From the NCBI GenBank assembly GCA_029207755.1, contig JARCOQ010000071.1, positions 310,001 through 374,000 on the forward strand: DNA of 64,000 bases. The letters run 5' to 3'. The translations under genes were made by a program, and so were the position numbers. Source of the stretch: Chamaea fasciata. Its lineage: Eukaryota > Chordata > Aves > Passeriformes > Sylviidae. The notes beneath the pieces are model-generated. The model had not been told where the DNA came from. It was given only the letters and a program-made list of their open reading frames with translations, and made no database searches. Positions 1-9,650 of the stretch are shown here, in pieces. The number at the start of each line of letters is the position of its first letter. The first letter of the stretch is position 1.

Positions 1-264
1 AGGCAGCAGCCTGTGGTGGAGCTGTGAGAAAACCTTGGTGCTGTTGCAGTGTTTTCCTCGTTGCTTTTGTGCGCTCTGCAAACAGATTTGGCAAGCAGGC
101 ATTGTTACCCTGGGATCCTCCTCCAGGATTTATTGGGGGTGTTTAATACCTGCCACAACCACCCTGCATTTCCCTGAGCTGGCACTAAATGCTGGCCCTG
201 AAGTGACAATTTATGGTTGGGTCTGTTGTCTCAGGATAAACCACAAAGCCAATAATGGTTGTAA

Positions 265-537
265 AAGTGCCGCTCCCAAAGCGTCCCACTCCCAAAGAGT
301 CCCGTTCCCAAACTGTCCCAAAATGTCCCATTCCCAGTGTCCCATTCCCAAAGTGTCCCATTCCCAAAGAGTCCCATTCCCACAGTGTCCAATTCCCAAA
401 GTATCTCCACTCCCAAAATGTCCCAATGTGTCCCACTCCCAGTGTCCCATTCCCAGTGTCTCACTCCCAAAGTATCCCGTTCCCAAAGTGTCCCACTCCC
501 AGTGTCCCCTTCCCAGTGTTCCACTCCCAGGGCCTGG
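265..537. repeat. Minisatellite (short-period CCCA-TTCCC-type repeat)
   Basis: Degenerate tandem units of roughly 10-17 bp of the form TCCCATTCCCAAAGTG / TCCCACTCCCAGTG. They create long repetitive reading frames in several frames on both strands, none of which looks like a real protein. The counterpart in the other arm (32553-32940) is about 115 bp longer. Confidence 0.92.
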
Positions 538-684
538 GGAAGCTCCTGCTGGTCATTCCCATCACCTCCCAGCTGAGGGACAAGGAAGAAAACCCAGGGA
601 TAAAATGTCTGCAACTCCTGTTCTGATAACAGCTGGGAAGGTGCTTTAGCCCCCAGGCACTGCTGCCTCCAATCCAGGTTATCT

Positions 685-1060
685 TTGGGGTGGAATCATG
701 GAATTTGGGATGGAAGGACCTTCAAGCCCCACCCTGCCACGGGCAGGGACACCTCCCACTGTCCCAGGGGCTCCAGCCTGGCCTTGGACACTCCCAGGGA
801 TCCAGGGGCAGCCACAGCTGCTCTGGGAATTCCAACCCAGCCCTCCCCACTCTCCCAGGGAGGAATTCCTTCCCAAGATCCCATCTAAATCTCTCCTCCT
901 GTAGTTTAAAGCCATTCCCCCTTGTCCTGGTGCTCCAGGTCCTTGTCCAAGGTCCCTCTGCAGCTCTTTCAGGCTCCCTTGTGGTCTTGGAAGGCCCCAA
1001 TGAAATCTCCCCAGGTCTTTCTCTTCTCCAGGCTGGACAGCCCCAACCCCCGGTCTGAGC
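685..1060 (-). mobile_element. CR1 LINE 3' fragment
   Basis: On the minus strand this carries hallmarks of the avian CR1 3' region: a segment reading AGAAAGACCTGGGGAGATTT, then the terminal part with phrases such as 'TGTCCAAGGCCAGGCTGGA' and 'GTGTCCCTGCCCGTGGCAG', and a tail near ATTCCATGATTCC. No reverse-transcriptase coding part is present, so this is a 5'-truncated dead copy. It lies within the inverted-repeat arm; the twin is at about 32020-32395. Confidence 0.85.
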
Positions 1061-1349
1061 AAAGTCTCCTGCAGCCAGCTGCAGAAAAACGCAAAAATAT
1101 CCAACAACTTCTCCAATTCTGCATTTTTAGTTAATGAAACAGATTGACGAGGGAAAACCCAAATTGCTTTATCAGCAAGGCTGAGCTGAACCAGCCCCTC
1201 CTAAACTCCTGCCCCTTCCTTGCTTTGGAAACACAGCAAATGGAAAGACGGAAACAGATGGAAACACAGCAAAAACAAAAAAAGGAAGGATTAATTTGGT
1301 TTGATTTTTGGTATTGACCTTCTACCCCCTCACATTTCTTTTAGCACAC

Positions 1350-1904
1350 TGTCACGATCCGCTCACACAAGCGGGGTTCGTGATGGTTCGTTTTAGGGAC
1401 CTCAGAGCGCAAAAGACACAGTGGGGGACAAACTCAGTTTACTCAATCACAAATGCACCTTTATTTAGTGCCAACAAATGCAATAGTGGGGAGAGAAAAG
1501 AGAATAGTAAGAAAGACAGAAAAAGAGGGGAAGGGGATTATAGCTACCAACATGGAGGGTCGAGTCCTCGAGGCTTTTGAAGATGCCTATAGACGCGATC
1601 TTCTCCAGTGGGGAGATCTCAAAAGTGAGCGGGAGTCTCCAGGGTTTTTATAGTCCTCTCCGAAGCGACAGGCAGTTGGCCAAAAAGGTGGGGGAAATCA
1701 TTGCAGTGTGTTCATTTAGAGAACTCAGAACAAGTCGGTCGTCAGCAGGTACAGTGTCAACCAGTCCAAGTCAGCAGGTGCAGTGTCAGCAGGCGCGGTC
1801 ACTTCACCGTGACTTGCCCATTGTTTCTGCTCAGGTTCTGATGTTCCCATATGGGTGCTGGGTGTTTTCCATCAAACACACCTGCAGGCAGCACTTGGCC
1901 AACA
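1350..1904 (-). repeat. ERV-1 3' LTR (probable)
   Basis: The low-coordinate edge at 1350 is well fixed: inverted-repeat similarity ends there and the minus strand ends in ...CGTGACA, a standard CA terminus. A minus-strand AATAAA lies at 1460-1465. The upstream edge is less certain. Position 1904 gives a TGTTGG start preceded by a purine-rich run on the minus strand, which would make an LTR of about 555 bp. No second LTR copy is available for confirmation. Confidence 0.55.
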
Positions 1905-2374
1905 TCCCACCTCAGCCAGGCCAGAACTCCTGTGTTGAGATTTTAAAGTCCCTTTTAGGGGTTTCAGTCTCTGTCCTTGACGATGGTCGTGAGGCAGATG
2001 AGGGATCTTCAGACCGTCTCTTGCACCACCCCGTGACTCATGATTGTCGTCAAGAGAGCTCCTTCTGCAGGGTTCCGTAGTCTTGCGAAGTCTTCAGGAC
2101 TCGTCCATGTTAGTAGCATATCCCGGAAAAAAAAAGAGACAGTAGAGAGTGTGTGTGAAAGAAAGAGGGAGAAAGAGGAAAAAATAGAAAAAGGAAATAG
2201 AAGCAAAACAAAATGAATCAATATTGATTATAACAATTTCTTCAAAATAAACAAAACAAATCATAAAATTCCTTAAAGTTATAACAATTTTCAAACAAAA
2301 GCTTAATTTTGATTAAAATATAACATAATTAAAACAAACAACAATAATCAAAACAAGCAACCAACAATTTCAAA

Positions 2375-3993
2375 TTAATCTGCTATTGGAGGTCTAATTT
2401 TCGCTGTTTGGGTAGTACATCTCATGTCAATAACTTTGGGAGTGTCTCTTGCAAAAGGGGTCTTGACTAAACTGTGTGCTTCCATTATAGATGCCAAGTG
2501 TGTCAACTTCTTCATCATTTTCCAATTTAGGATGTATAAAATGACTGATAAGACAAAACCAATCAAAACCTAAATCAAAAGAACAACAATGGGATGACAC
2601 ACTTTGTTCAGGATACCTGTGGCAGTAGGTAACCACCCAAAAAGGGTATCCCACCACCTGTGTTCAGCATCTTTTCTTACCCTTTCCATGACATGATGTA
2701 TTTCTCTCACATTGTGATGAATAGTTACCAGGGTTTTCTCTCTGTTTTTCTTGATCTTTTCCAAAATCTCATTTAAGTCCTGATGAAGCAACAATTGCTT
2801 CACTAAAGTAAAATTCATCCCAATAAGGGGAGGCAATAATTTGTGCATCACTGTATAATCAGATTGTAAAAGGTGATAAGAGGTAACTGGGCCTATGTAC
2901 AAAAAATCACATCCTGTAATTGTAGTAAAGTTACAAACACAATAATTTGAGTGATTCTTAAGATTCACCACTATTTCTTCTACAAACACTACATCACAAG
3001 CAGTTTTAAAGCATGCACACCCATTGCCTATATATATTAGCACTGTTTCAGAAGTCTGGTTAGGGTGAATTTCAAAGTGGCAGATATTTTGTTCTGTGTT
3101 CAAACAAATGTTTTGAGCTATGATTGCATTAACAATATCAAGTGTACCAAAACATTACATATGGTTATTACAAAAGCTGTAACTGTGTTGGTATTGGGGT
3201 TATAGGTAAAGTTGACCAATTTCTACCAGGATTGGAATTCCTTTTCAAAATCATTTGCATTGTCCCAAATTATTTTCCGAATTTCAGTAGGAAAAGTGCC
3301 TTCTTCTTCCCTTATGATTGAGGCAACAACTGTCTGCATCCAAAGCTGTGTCTGGATGCAGCTAAGAGCCAAAAAACCACTGTTTTGTGTAGCACCAAGA
3401 GCATCAATTATCATTTTGTGATCATTCACATTCACCTTTTCCCAATTTGGTAATATGTTTGATAGCAACCACTGATGTGTCCCCAAAGCCAATAAGGATA
3501 ACTGCAATGGTTTCTGTAATTTGGTCAAATCCCTAGTTTTGGCAGCCAATTTTTTCATTAATACTTCTAAAAATTCCCAATTTAAAATATTTATCATGGT
3601 TTATATGGCCTTCATGTCCCTCGGAGTTCTCCTGTGAAAAGTAAGCACAACAGAATCTGCCACCAGAAGGCAGAAAGTTAGAATGATGGAAATTCTCCAG
3701 TGTGCATTTATTCGATACTCTTTCCCTAGAGCATCAAAGGTTACCCATGGGTATTCGTTCAGAGGGAGTTTTAGCACTAGTGGTACCTCTCCCACTGTGG
3801 GGAAGTCCACCAAAACACGTTGTCCAGGGTAATGTGCTGGATTCTTGGAATCGCTTGGTCCCTGTAGTGAGGGGAATATGCTTAGAGCTGTTGGGCCAAA
3901 AGGAAAAGCATCAGTAAACCAAGGAATTGCTGACTGTTTGGGAGAAAAGGGAGGGGTAATGACTGAGGCAGGTTTGTCTTGGATGCTATCCAA
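2375..3993 (-). pseudogene. ERV-1 env remnant (SU fragment and TM subunit)
   Basis: Three overlapping open segments on the minus strand (3993-3601, 3597-3223, 3103-2570) and a tail (2566-2375) together resemble a retroviral envelope. There is an N-terminal part with one hydrophobic stretch ending near a basic RRTPRD sequence, a helical region, a cysteine-containing ectodomain with N-glycosylation sites such as NQTS and NHSN, a pre-membrane segment around EHRWWDTLFGW, a hydrophobic anchor and a cytoplasmic tail. Stops at about 3601 and 3223 and loss of frame near 3110-3150 and 2570 make it non-functional as a single protein. Assignment to env is by overall architecture; the retroviral class is unresolved. 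Confidence 0.72.
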
Positions 3994-4139
3994 GTTTTCT
4001 GCTTCTTGTACTGCCAGTTTTTTTTCACAGCTCTTTCAGTTATTGAGAAGATGTTACAATGATGTTCAATCTGAGCACACCACTTTCTTACTGAGGCTGT
4101 CTGGGCCACCCCGTCAGCTGGGGGAGTCCCAGTAGTGAC

Positions 4140-4871
4140 TGACTTAAAAACTTGGAAAGGCCCTCTCCAAACAACTGGTTGTTGTGGTACAATCTTCTCT
4201 ACTTCTATGAGAACTAGGCTAACCACAAACAAGCCTTTTTCCCAGATAATATACCTCTTTTCAGCATCTCTGAAACCACGGGAATAAAAACCAACAGGCC
4301 ATGTCGGACCCTCAGGACCCCACTGCCATATGTGTACTGACAACCCTGAGGAAGCAAATCCCCATTCTACCTGAAAAGGATCTGTTGGGTGGATCGGGCC
4401 TAGGGCCTGATGAGCTGTGGCTTCAAAAATCAACAATTGTAATGCTTCTTCCTGAGAAGGGCTCCAGTCCCATTTTACTCCCTTTCTCAACAAATCATCA
4501 AGAGGCCTGGCAAAAATTGAAAAATCTGGAATGTGTTTTCCCCAAAACACTAATAATCCCAAGGCATGCTGTAGATCTTTCCTGGACTCAGGCACTTTAA
4601 TTTGATCTAAGGTTAGAGTGTCTGGTGGGATACATGCCATACCTCCTTTCCACCAGATTCCTAAAAATTTCACTTCTTGAAAAGGTTTTTGTATTTTCTC
4701 TGAGGGGATTTGCAAACCAAGGCTTGCTAAGGGAGAAATTATTTTCTGTTGAACATCTCTCTCTTGCTGTGTCCCATTGTTTAAAACTTGTGCTAGGGAG
4801 TGCTGTGGCTTGTTGCCCAAGGCTTGTGGAAGAGGAGGTGCGCTGGGCTGTCGGTTGGATGATTCCAACAC
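4140..4871 (-). pseudogene. ERV-1 pol remnant (RT thumb/connection)
   Basis: The minus-strand frame opening at 4871 contains the RT landmark FLGIWW followed by a connection-type region (residues near SPSQEEALQLL and the VGFYSRGFRDAEKRY stretch). The catalytic YxDD part of RT lies upstream in normal retroviruses and is absent here: gag-like sequence abuts the thumb directly, indicating an internal deletion. The same frame runs on to 3882 through sequence that resembles neither RNase H nor integrase clearly. Confidence 0.65.
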
Positions 4872-5576
4872 AATAGGTTTGGGACAGGGTCAATTGGAAA
4901 TTATTTTAGCCAATTTATCATACAGCAATTTATCCATTACTTCTCATGGAACTCCCCTTTTCAGTCCTAGCAACCACAGTTGCTGCCGGTTTGAAATTTG
5001 TTTTCCCTTTTCTGGTATTTCATTAGGAGAGGCAATGTGCCTGACTCCTCTGGGTTTTTCTGGTTTGTCCTCTGAGTATTTCACTGGTCCATATTTTCTA
5101 CTGTAACTTATTAACTCCTCTGCTACCTCACTCCATGTCCAAAGTTTATGACTGCTGTTAGATTGTGTGCTAGGAGTTGTGAAAGGTGAGGAGTCAGTGG
5201 AACCAGTTTGATCTCTTGTATGGCCAAGAAATCTTTCAAGTCAATCTACCGGAGTGATAGATGCTATTGTTTTTGGAAGAAAAATTGCTGTTGGTTTAAG
5301 AGACTCTGGCAAACCTAGAATGAGGGGGGTCATAATCTCAGGTTTGACAGGCTGTTGCATTGGCGACTCACAGCCAGAGATTAATTTTCTTTCCTGTATC
5401 ATTTGCAAGCATGCAGCTTTGTGTACGTTTTCTAGGAGTTGCTCTGAGGTGTCGACTATTGCCAGAGGGTCGCCCGTCTCTAGGGGGTTTAACCCCCCTG
5501 CCCAGTGAGCTGCACGCTGTGTCAGGGACCATGGAGCATGTGTGTTTCCTGTTGTTAAGAAAACTCCATGTCCCCA
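4872..5576 (-). pseudogene. ERV-1 gag-like remnant
   Basis: Minus-strand translation in short open segments gives a proline-rich stretch and then a capsid-like region (around SNRQQLWLLGLKRGVP, with an in-frame stop immediately after). Other stops include one near 5244. No zinc knuckle was seen. The identification rests on position upstream of RT sequence and on weak resemblance to avian ERV gag. The segment is truncated by the ERV-2 insertion junction at 5577. Confidence 0.45.
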
Positions 5577-6358
5577 TGTCTTGGTTTAGGAAGACAGGTA
5601 TCTGCTAGGTAAAATTACAATCAGAGGCTCTTTGGCAAAGATTTGGGAAATAGGAATAGCAGTTCTTTACTACTATGTAATACAAAGCAAACAAACACAA
5701 AAAACTCCCCCCCCCACCAAACAACTACAGCATTAATGACAAACGACAACAGTACCGAGAACCTTGAGGGCTTTGTTTCACAAAACCCAGGGCAGTTTGG
5801 TTTCGCTGTCCCTGCAGGATCCTCAGAGCACCAAGCTGAAACAGTGGAAAAGTCCCGGGCTGGTAGCTGGGATGGCAGGGTGTCCCGGCAGGCAGGGGCA
5901 GGATGTCCCGGCAGCGCAGGGGGTGCAGGGTCACGCTGCAGCAAGAGGAGCAGCGCCGAAGGAGCCGAAGGCGAGGCAGGGCCTGGACCAGCTCCCGCAG
6001 GTGGCAGGGAAAACTCAGGATTCAGGTCGAACTGGTGATAGTAGATTTCCCAGGACTGGATCCCTTTGGCCACAGTGAAACTCCTCCAGCCAGCAACAGC
6101 CGTTCTCTGCTCGGCGTGCTCTGCGGCGGCTGAGATCCTCGAGGAGCGGCAGACACGCGTCTCCCCGAACGCCGGAGAAAGAAAAGCACGCAGCTGCCTC
6201 AAGCTTTGTCTTTTACCTGCGTTATCTCCCCCTTCCACCTTTTCTCCACCTCTTTGTTTCGGTTAAGTACTCTCCACTATCCAACACTTGGTCTCCTTGG
6301 TAACTTGTGGGGAAAAAATTCTTTAGAGAACAAAAAAGAACAAACCTATCCCCCAACA
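5577..6358 (-). repeat. ERV-2 3' LTR
   Basis: On the minus strand it starts TGTTGGGGG and ends CCAAGACA, so it has TG...CA ends. Length is 782 bp against 787 bp for the partner LTR. A variant polyadenylation signal (AGTAAA) lies near 5664-5672 on the minus strand. The two LTRs differ by several percent by eye, with a cluster of differences near 5980-6000 / 11970-11995, so the insertion is not very recent or the LTRs derive from different parents. Confidence 0.88.
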
Positions 6359-6467
6359 TTATCCACCCCGAATTTTTTTCCCATACCAACATATTACATT
6401 GAGTTTTAACTGTTAAAAATACATATATATATGCAAATATGGATACAGCCACATTGTCATGGGTAGT

Positions 6468-7616
6468 TCACCCCAAAACAAGGTCCCCTTGAGGTATGCA
6501 TCGGGTCTCTCCATCCTTTTGCATCACCCACCAGGTGCAACCTGGTCCCTGAGCGAAGACAACCCCACGGATGGGATTGTCTTTGCTGGAGGCAGGATTA
6601 ATCCAAACAGTTTTTCCCAGCATACCTCTCATGTGTACCACTGGAACCTTATCTCCGTCTGTCTTTTGCAAGGGCTCAGATTGGGCAGGACCTGCTCGGT
6701 TGGTGGAACCTCGAGTGTTCACCAACCAGGTGGCCTTTGCTAAATTAGTATCCCAATTCTCAAAGGTTCCCCCACCCAGTGCCTTCAAGGTAGTTTTAAG
6801 CAGGCCATTGCACCGTTCAACTTTCCCGGCCGCTGGTGCATGATAAGGAATATGGTACACCCACTCAATGCCATGTTCTCTAGCCCAGGTGCTTATAAGA
6901 CTATTCTTGAAATGAGTCCCATTGTCCGACTCGATTCTCTCAGGGGTGCCATGTCTCCACAGGACTTGTTTTTCCAGGCCCAGGATGGTGTTCCGGGCAG
7001 TAGCATGAGGCACAGGGTAGGTCTCCAACCATCCAGTGGTGGCTTCCACTATGGTTAGCACATAGCGCTTGCCCTGGCGGGTTTGGGGAAGGGTGATGTA
7101 GTCAATCTGCCAGGCTTCCCCATATTTATATTTGGACCACCGCCCACCATACCATAAGGGCTTCACCCGCTTGGCTTGCTTGATTGCAGCACATGTCTCA
7201 CAGTCATGGATAACCTGAGAAATACTGTCCATGGTTAAATCCACTCCTCGGTCTCGGGCCTACTTATAAGTGGCATCTCTGCCCTGATGACCAGAGGCAT
7301 CATGGGCCCATCGGGCTAGGAACAACTCTCCCTTGTGTTGCCAATCTAAATCTATCTTTGACACTTCTATCTTGGCAGCCTGATCTACCTGCTTGTTGTT
7401 TTGGTGTTCCTCATTAGCCCGACTCTTGGGAACATGGGCATCTACATGGCGGACTTTCACAGGCAGCTTCTCTACACGAGTGGCAACGTCCTTCCATTCA
7501 TCAGCAGCTCAGATTGGTTTTCCTCTACGCTGCCAGTTGGCCTTTTTCCACCTTTCCAGCCAGCCCCACAGAGCATTGGCTACCATCCACGAATCAGTGT
7601 AGAGGTAGAGCTTTGG
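6468..7616 (-). pseudogene. ERV-2 RNase H end and integrase
   Basis: This continues the pol frame below 7617. Two further in-frame stops occur at 7509-7511 (TGA) and 7260-7262 (TAG). From 7244 to 6468 the frame is open for 258 codons and carries a CxxC zinc-binding half (CETCAA) and integrase catalytic positions: D in WQIDYI, D in ESDNGTHF and E in GKVERCNG. All three pol stops are TAG or TGA codons in contexts where tryptophan TGG is the likely ancestor. Integrase alone would be intact, but no upstream initiation is evident. Confidence 0.82.
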
Positions 7617-9596
7617 CTACTTCTCTCTTTCAGCAATGTCAAGGGCTAATTGAACAGCTTTGAGTTCAGCAAGCTGACTTGATCCCCCTTCTCCTTCAGT
7701 GGCTTCTGCAACCTGTCGTGTGGGGCTCCATACGGCTGCTTTCCACTTACGGTTCATTCCCACGATGCGACAGGAACCGTCAGTGAAGAGAGCGTAGTGT
7801 GTTTCTTCTGCTGGCAGTTGGTTGTATGGAGGAGCTTCTTCAGCCCGTGTCACTTGTACCTGCTCCTCTTCGTCCGTGAAACCGAAGTTTTCTCCTTCCG
7901 GCCAGTTTGTAATTATCTCCAGAATCCCAGGGCGATTTGGGTTTCCAATACGGGCACGCTGTGTGATGAGGGCAGTCCATTTGCTCCATGTGGCATCGGT
8001 GGCATGGTGGGTGGAGGGAGCCTTTCCTTTAAACATCCACCCCAGCACTGGTAGTCGGGGTGCCAAGAGGAGTTGTGCTTCTGTGCCAATCACTTCTGAG
8101 GCGGCTTGAACTCCTTCATAGGTGGCCAAGATCTCCTTCTCTGTGGGAGTGTAGTTAGCTTCAGATCCACTGTAACTTCGACTCCAGAATCCCAGTGGTC
8201 GGCCTCGGGTCTCCCCTGGCACCTTCTGCCAAAGGCTCCAGGACAAACTGTTGTTCCCAGCTGCAGAATAAAGCACATTCTTCACATCTGGTCCCGTCCT
8301 GACTGGGCCAAGGGCTACTGCATGAGCAATCTCCTGCTTGATCTGGGCAAAGGCGTGTTGCTGTTCAGGGCCCCAGTGGAAATTGTTCTTCTTGCGGGTA
8401 ACCAGGTAGAGAGGGCTCACGATCTGACTGTACTCAGGAATGTGCATCCTCCAAAAACCTATGGCTCCTAGGAAAGCTTGTGTTTCCTTTTTGCTGGTCG
8501 GTGAAGACATTGCTGTGATCTTATCAATGACCTCAGTGGGGATCTGCTGCGGTCCATCTTGCCACTTTACTCCCAGGAACTGGATCTCTCTGGCAGGTCC
8601 CTTGACTTTGCTCTTCTTGATGGCAAACCTGGCTTTCAGCAAAATCTGGATGATCCTCTCTCCTTTCTCGAACACTTCAGCTGCAGTCTTTCCCCACACA
8701 ATGATGTCATCAATGTACTGTAGATGTTCTGGAGCCTCACCCCTCTCCAGTGCAGCCTGGATCAGCCCATGGCAGATGGTGGGGCTGTGTTTCCACCCCT
8801 GGGGCAGCCGGTTCCAGGTGTACTGCACGCCCCTCCAGGTGAAAGCAAACTGAGGCCTGCATTCTGCAGCCAGAGGAATGGAGAAAAATGCATTGGCAAT
8901 GTCAATAGTGGCATACCACCTCGCTGCCTTGGACTCCAGCTCGTACTGAAGTTCCAGCATGTCCGGCACAGCAGCGCTCAGCGGTGGAGTCACTTCATTC
9001 AATGCACGATAGTCCACAGTCAGTCTCCATTCTCCATCAGACTTGCGCACAGGCCAGATGGGGCTGTTGAGGGGTGAGTGGGTTTTGCTGACCACCCCTT
9101 GGCTCTCCAGCTCACGGATCATCTTGTGGATGGGGATCACGGCGTCCCGATTTGTCCGATACTGCCGACGGTGCACTGTCGAGGTGGCAACAGGTACTTG
9201 TTGTTCTTCTGCCTTCAGGAGTCCCACTGCAGATGGGTTCTCTGATAGTCCCGGCAAGGTGTTCAACTGCTTAATGTTCTCTGTCTCCACAGCAGCTATT
9301 CCAAAAGCCCATCTGAGTCCTTTAGGGTCTTTATAATATCCATTCCTGAGGAAGTCTATGCCCAGAATACATGGAGCCTCTGAGCCGGTCACAATCGGAA
9401 GTTTCTGCCACTCCTTCCCGGTCAGGCTCACCTCGGCTTCAACCAGAGTCAATTCCTGTGATCCCCCCGTCACCCTGGCAATGGAAATCGGTTCTGCCCC
9501 CACATGTCCTGATGGCATTAGAGTACACTGCGACCTAGTATTTACTAAAGTTTCATATTTTTGTGGCTCTGATGTGCCAGGCCATCGAATCCACAC
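7617..9596 (-). pseudogene. ERV-2 protease, reverse transcriptase and start of RNase H
   Basis: A 659-codon minus-strand open segment. An aspartic-protease-like region comes first, but the catalytic triad position reads NTR instead of D-T-G: the codons at 9540-9542 and 9534-9536 both differ from the expected residues in the direction of G-to-A change. RT follows with palm motifs including LPQGW and the YIDD active site, then FLGVKW and a connection domain. RNase H begins near LFTDGSC. The frame closes at a TAG (7617-7619) inside RNase H. The segment could have been expressed by frameshift or readthrough after gag, but the protease change argues for a dead element. Confidence 0.85.
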
Positions 9597-9650
9597 AGTC
9601 CAAAAAACCCGATTTTCCCGTGCCTCTTCCTGGCTAGAGGCAGGGCCCCT

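Larger units (their letters stand above)
1..1349. repeat. Left arm of a large inverted repeat
   Basis: This stretch is the reverse complement of about 31735-33209. Both arms contain the same three parts: a flank, a short-period minisatellite and a CR1 tail followed by A/T-rich DNA. Base 1 pairs with about 33209, so the arm probably continues beyond the left edge of the window. Similarity stops exactly at 1349/1350, where an LTR begins, so ERV-1 appears to have interrupted this arm. In the non-minisatellite part the arms differ at only a few percent of bases by eye. Confidence 0.9.
1350..5576 (-). mobile_element. ERV-1: internally deleted, env-bearing endogenous retrovirus
   Basis: Read on the minus strand, pieces occur in retroviral order: a gag-like segment (about 5576-4872), a fragment of the pol polyprotein (RT thumb/connection, about 4871-4140), env surface and transmembrane parts (about 3993-2375) and a 3' LTR. 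Protease, the RT palm and integrase are missing, so large internal deletions have occurred. Stops and at least one frameshift break env. The element is cut at 5576/5577 by the LTR of ERV-2, and no 5' LTR is found on the far side of ERV-2. Confidence 0.8.

Noticed and set aside
35..649. 204-codon + strand ORF and its 223-codon inverted counterpart at 32503-33174
   Set aside because: Most of the length is minisatellite translated as Pro/Ser/His repeats; other frames are equally open over the same array.
679..1116. 145-codon minus-strand ORF, repeated at 31963-32400
   Set aside because: Lies in the untranslated 3' part of a CR1 LINE; similarity of the two copies is due to the inverted repeat.
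3882..4140. Tail of the 329-codon ERV-1 frame as a separate protein
   Set aside because: No recognisable domain; it overlaps the start of the env remnant in another frame and is best seen as leftover sequence at a deletion join.
7617..7619. Programmed TAG readthrough in ERV-2 pol
   Set aside because: The stop is shared with the hypermutated copy, but it falls inside RNase H, not between gag and pol, and two further stops follow; decay or editing is simpler.
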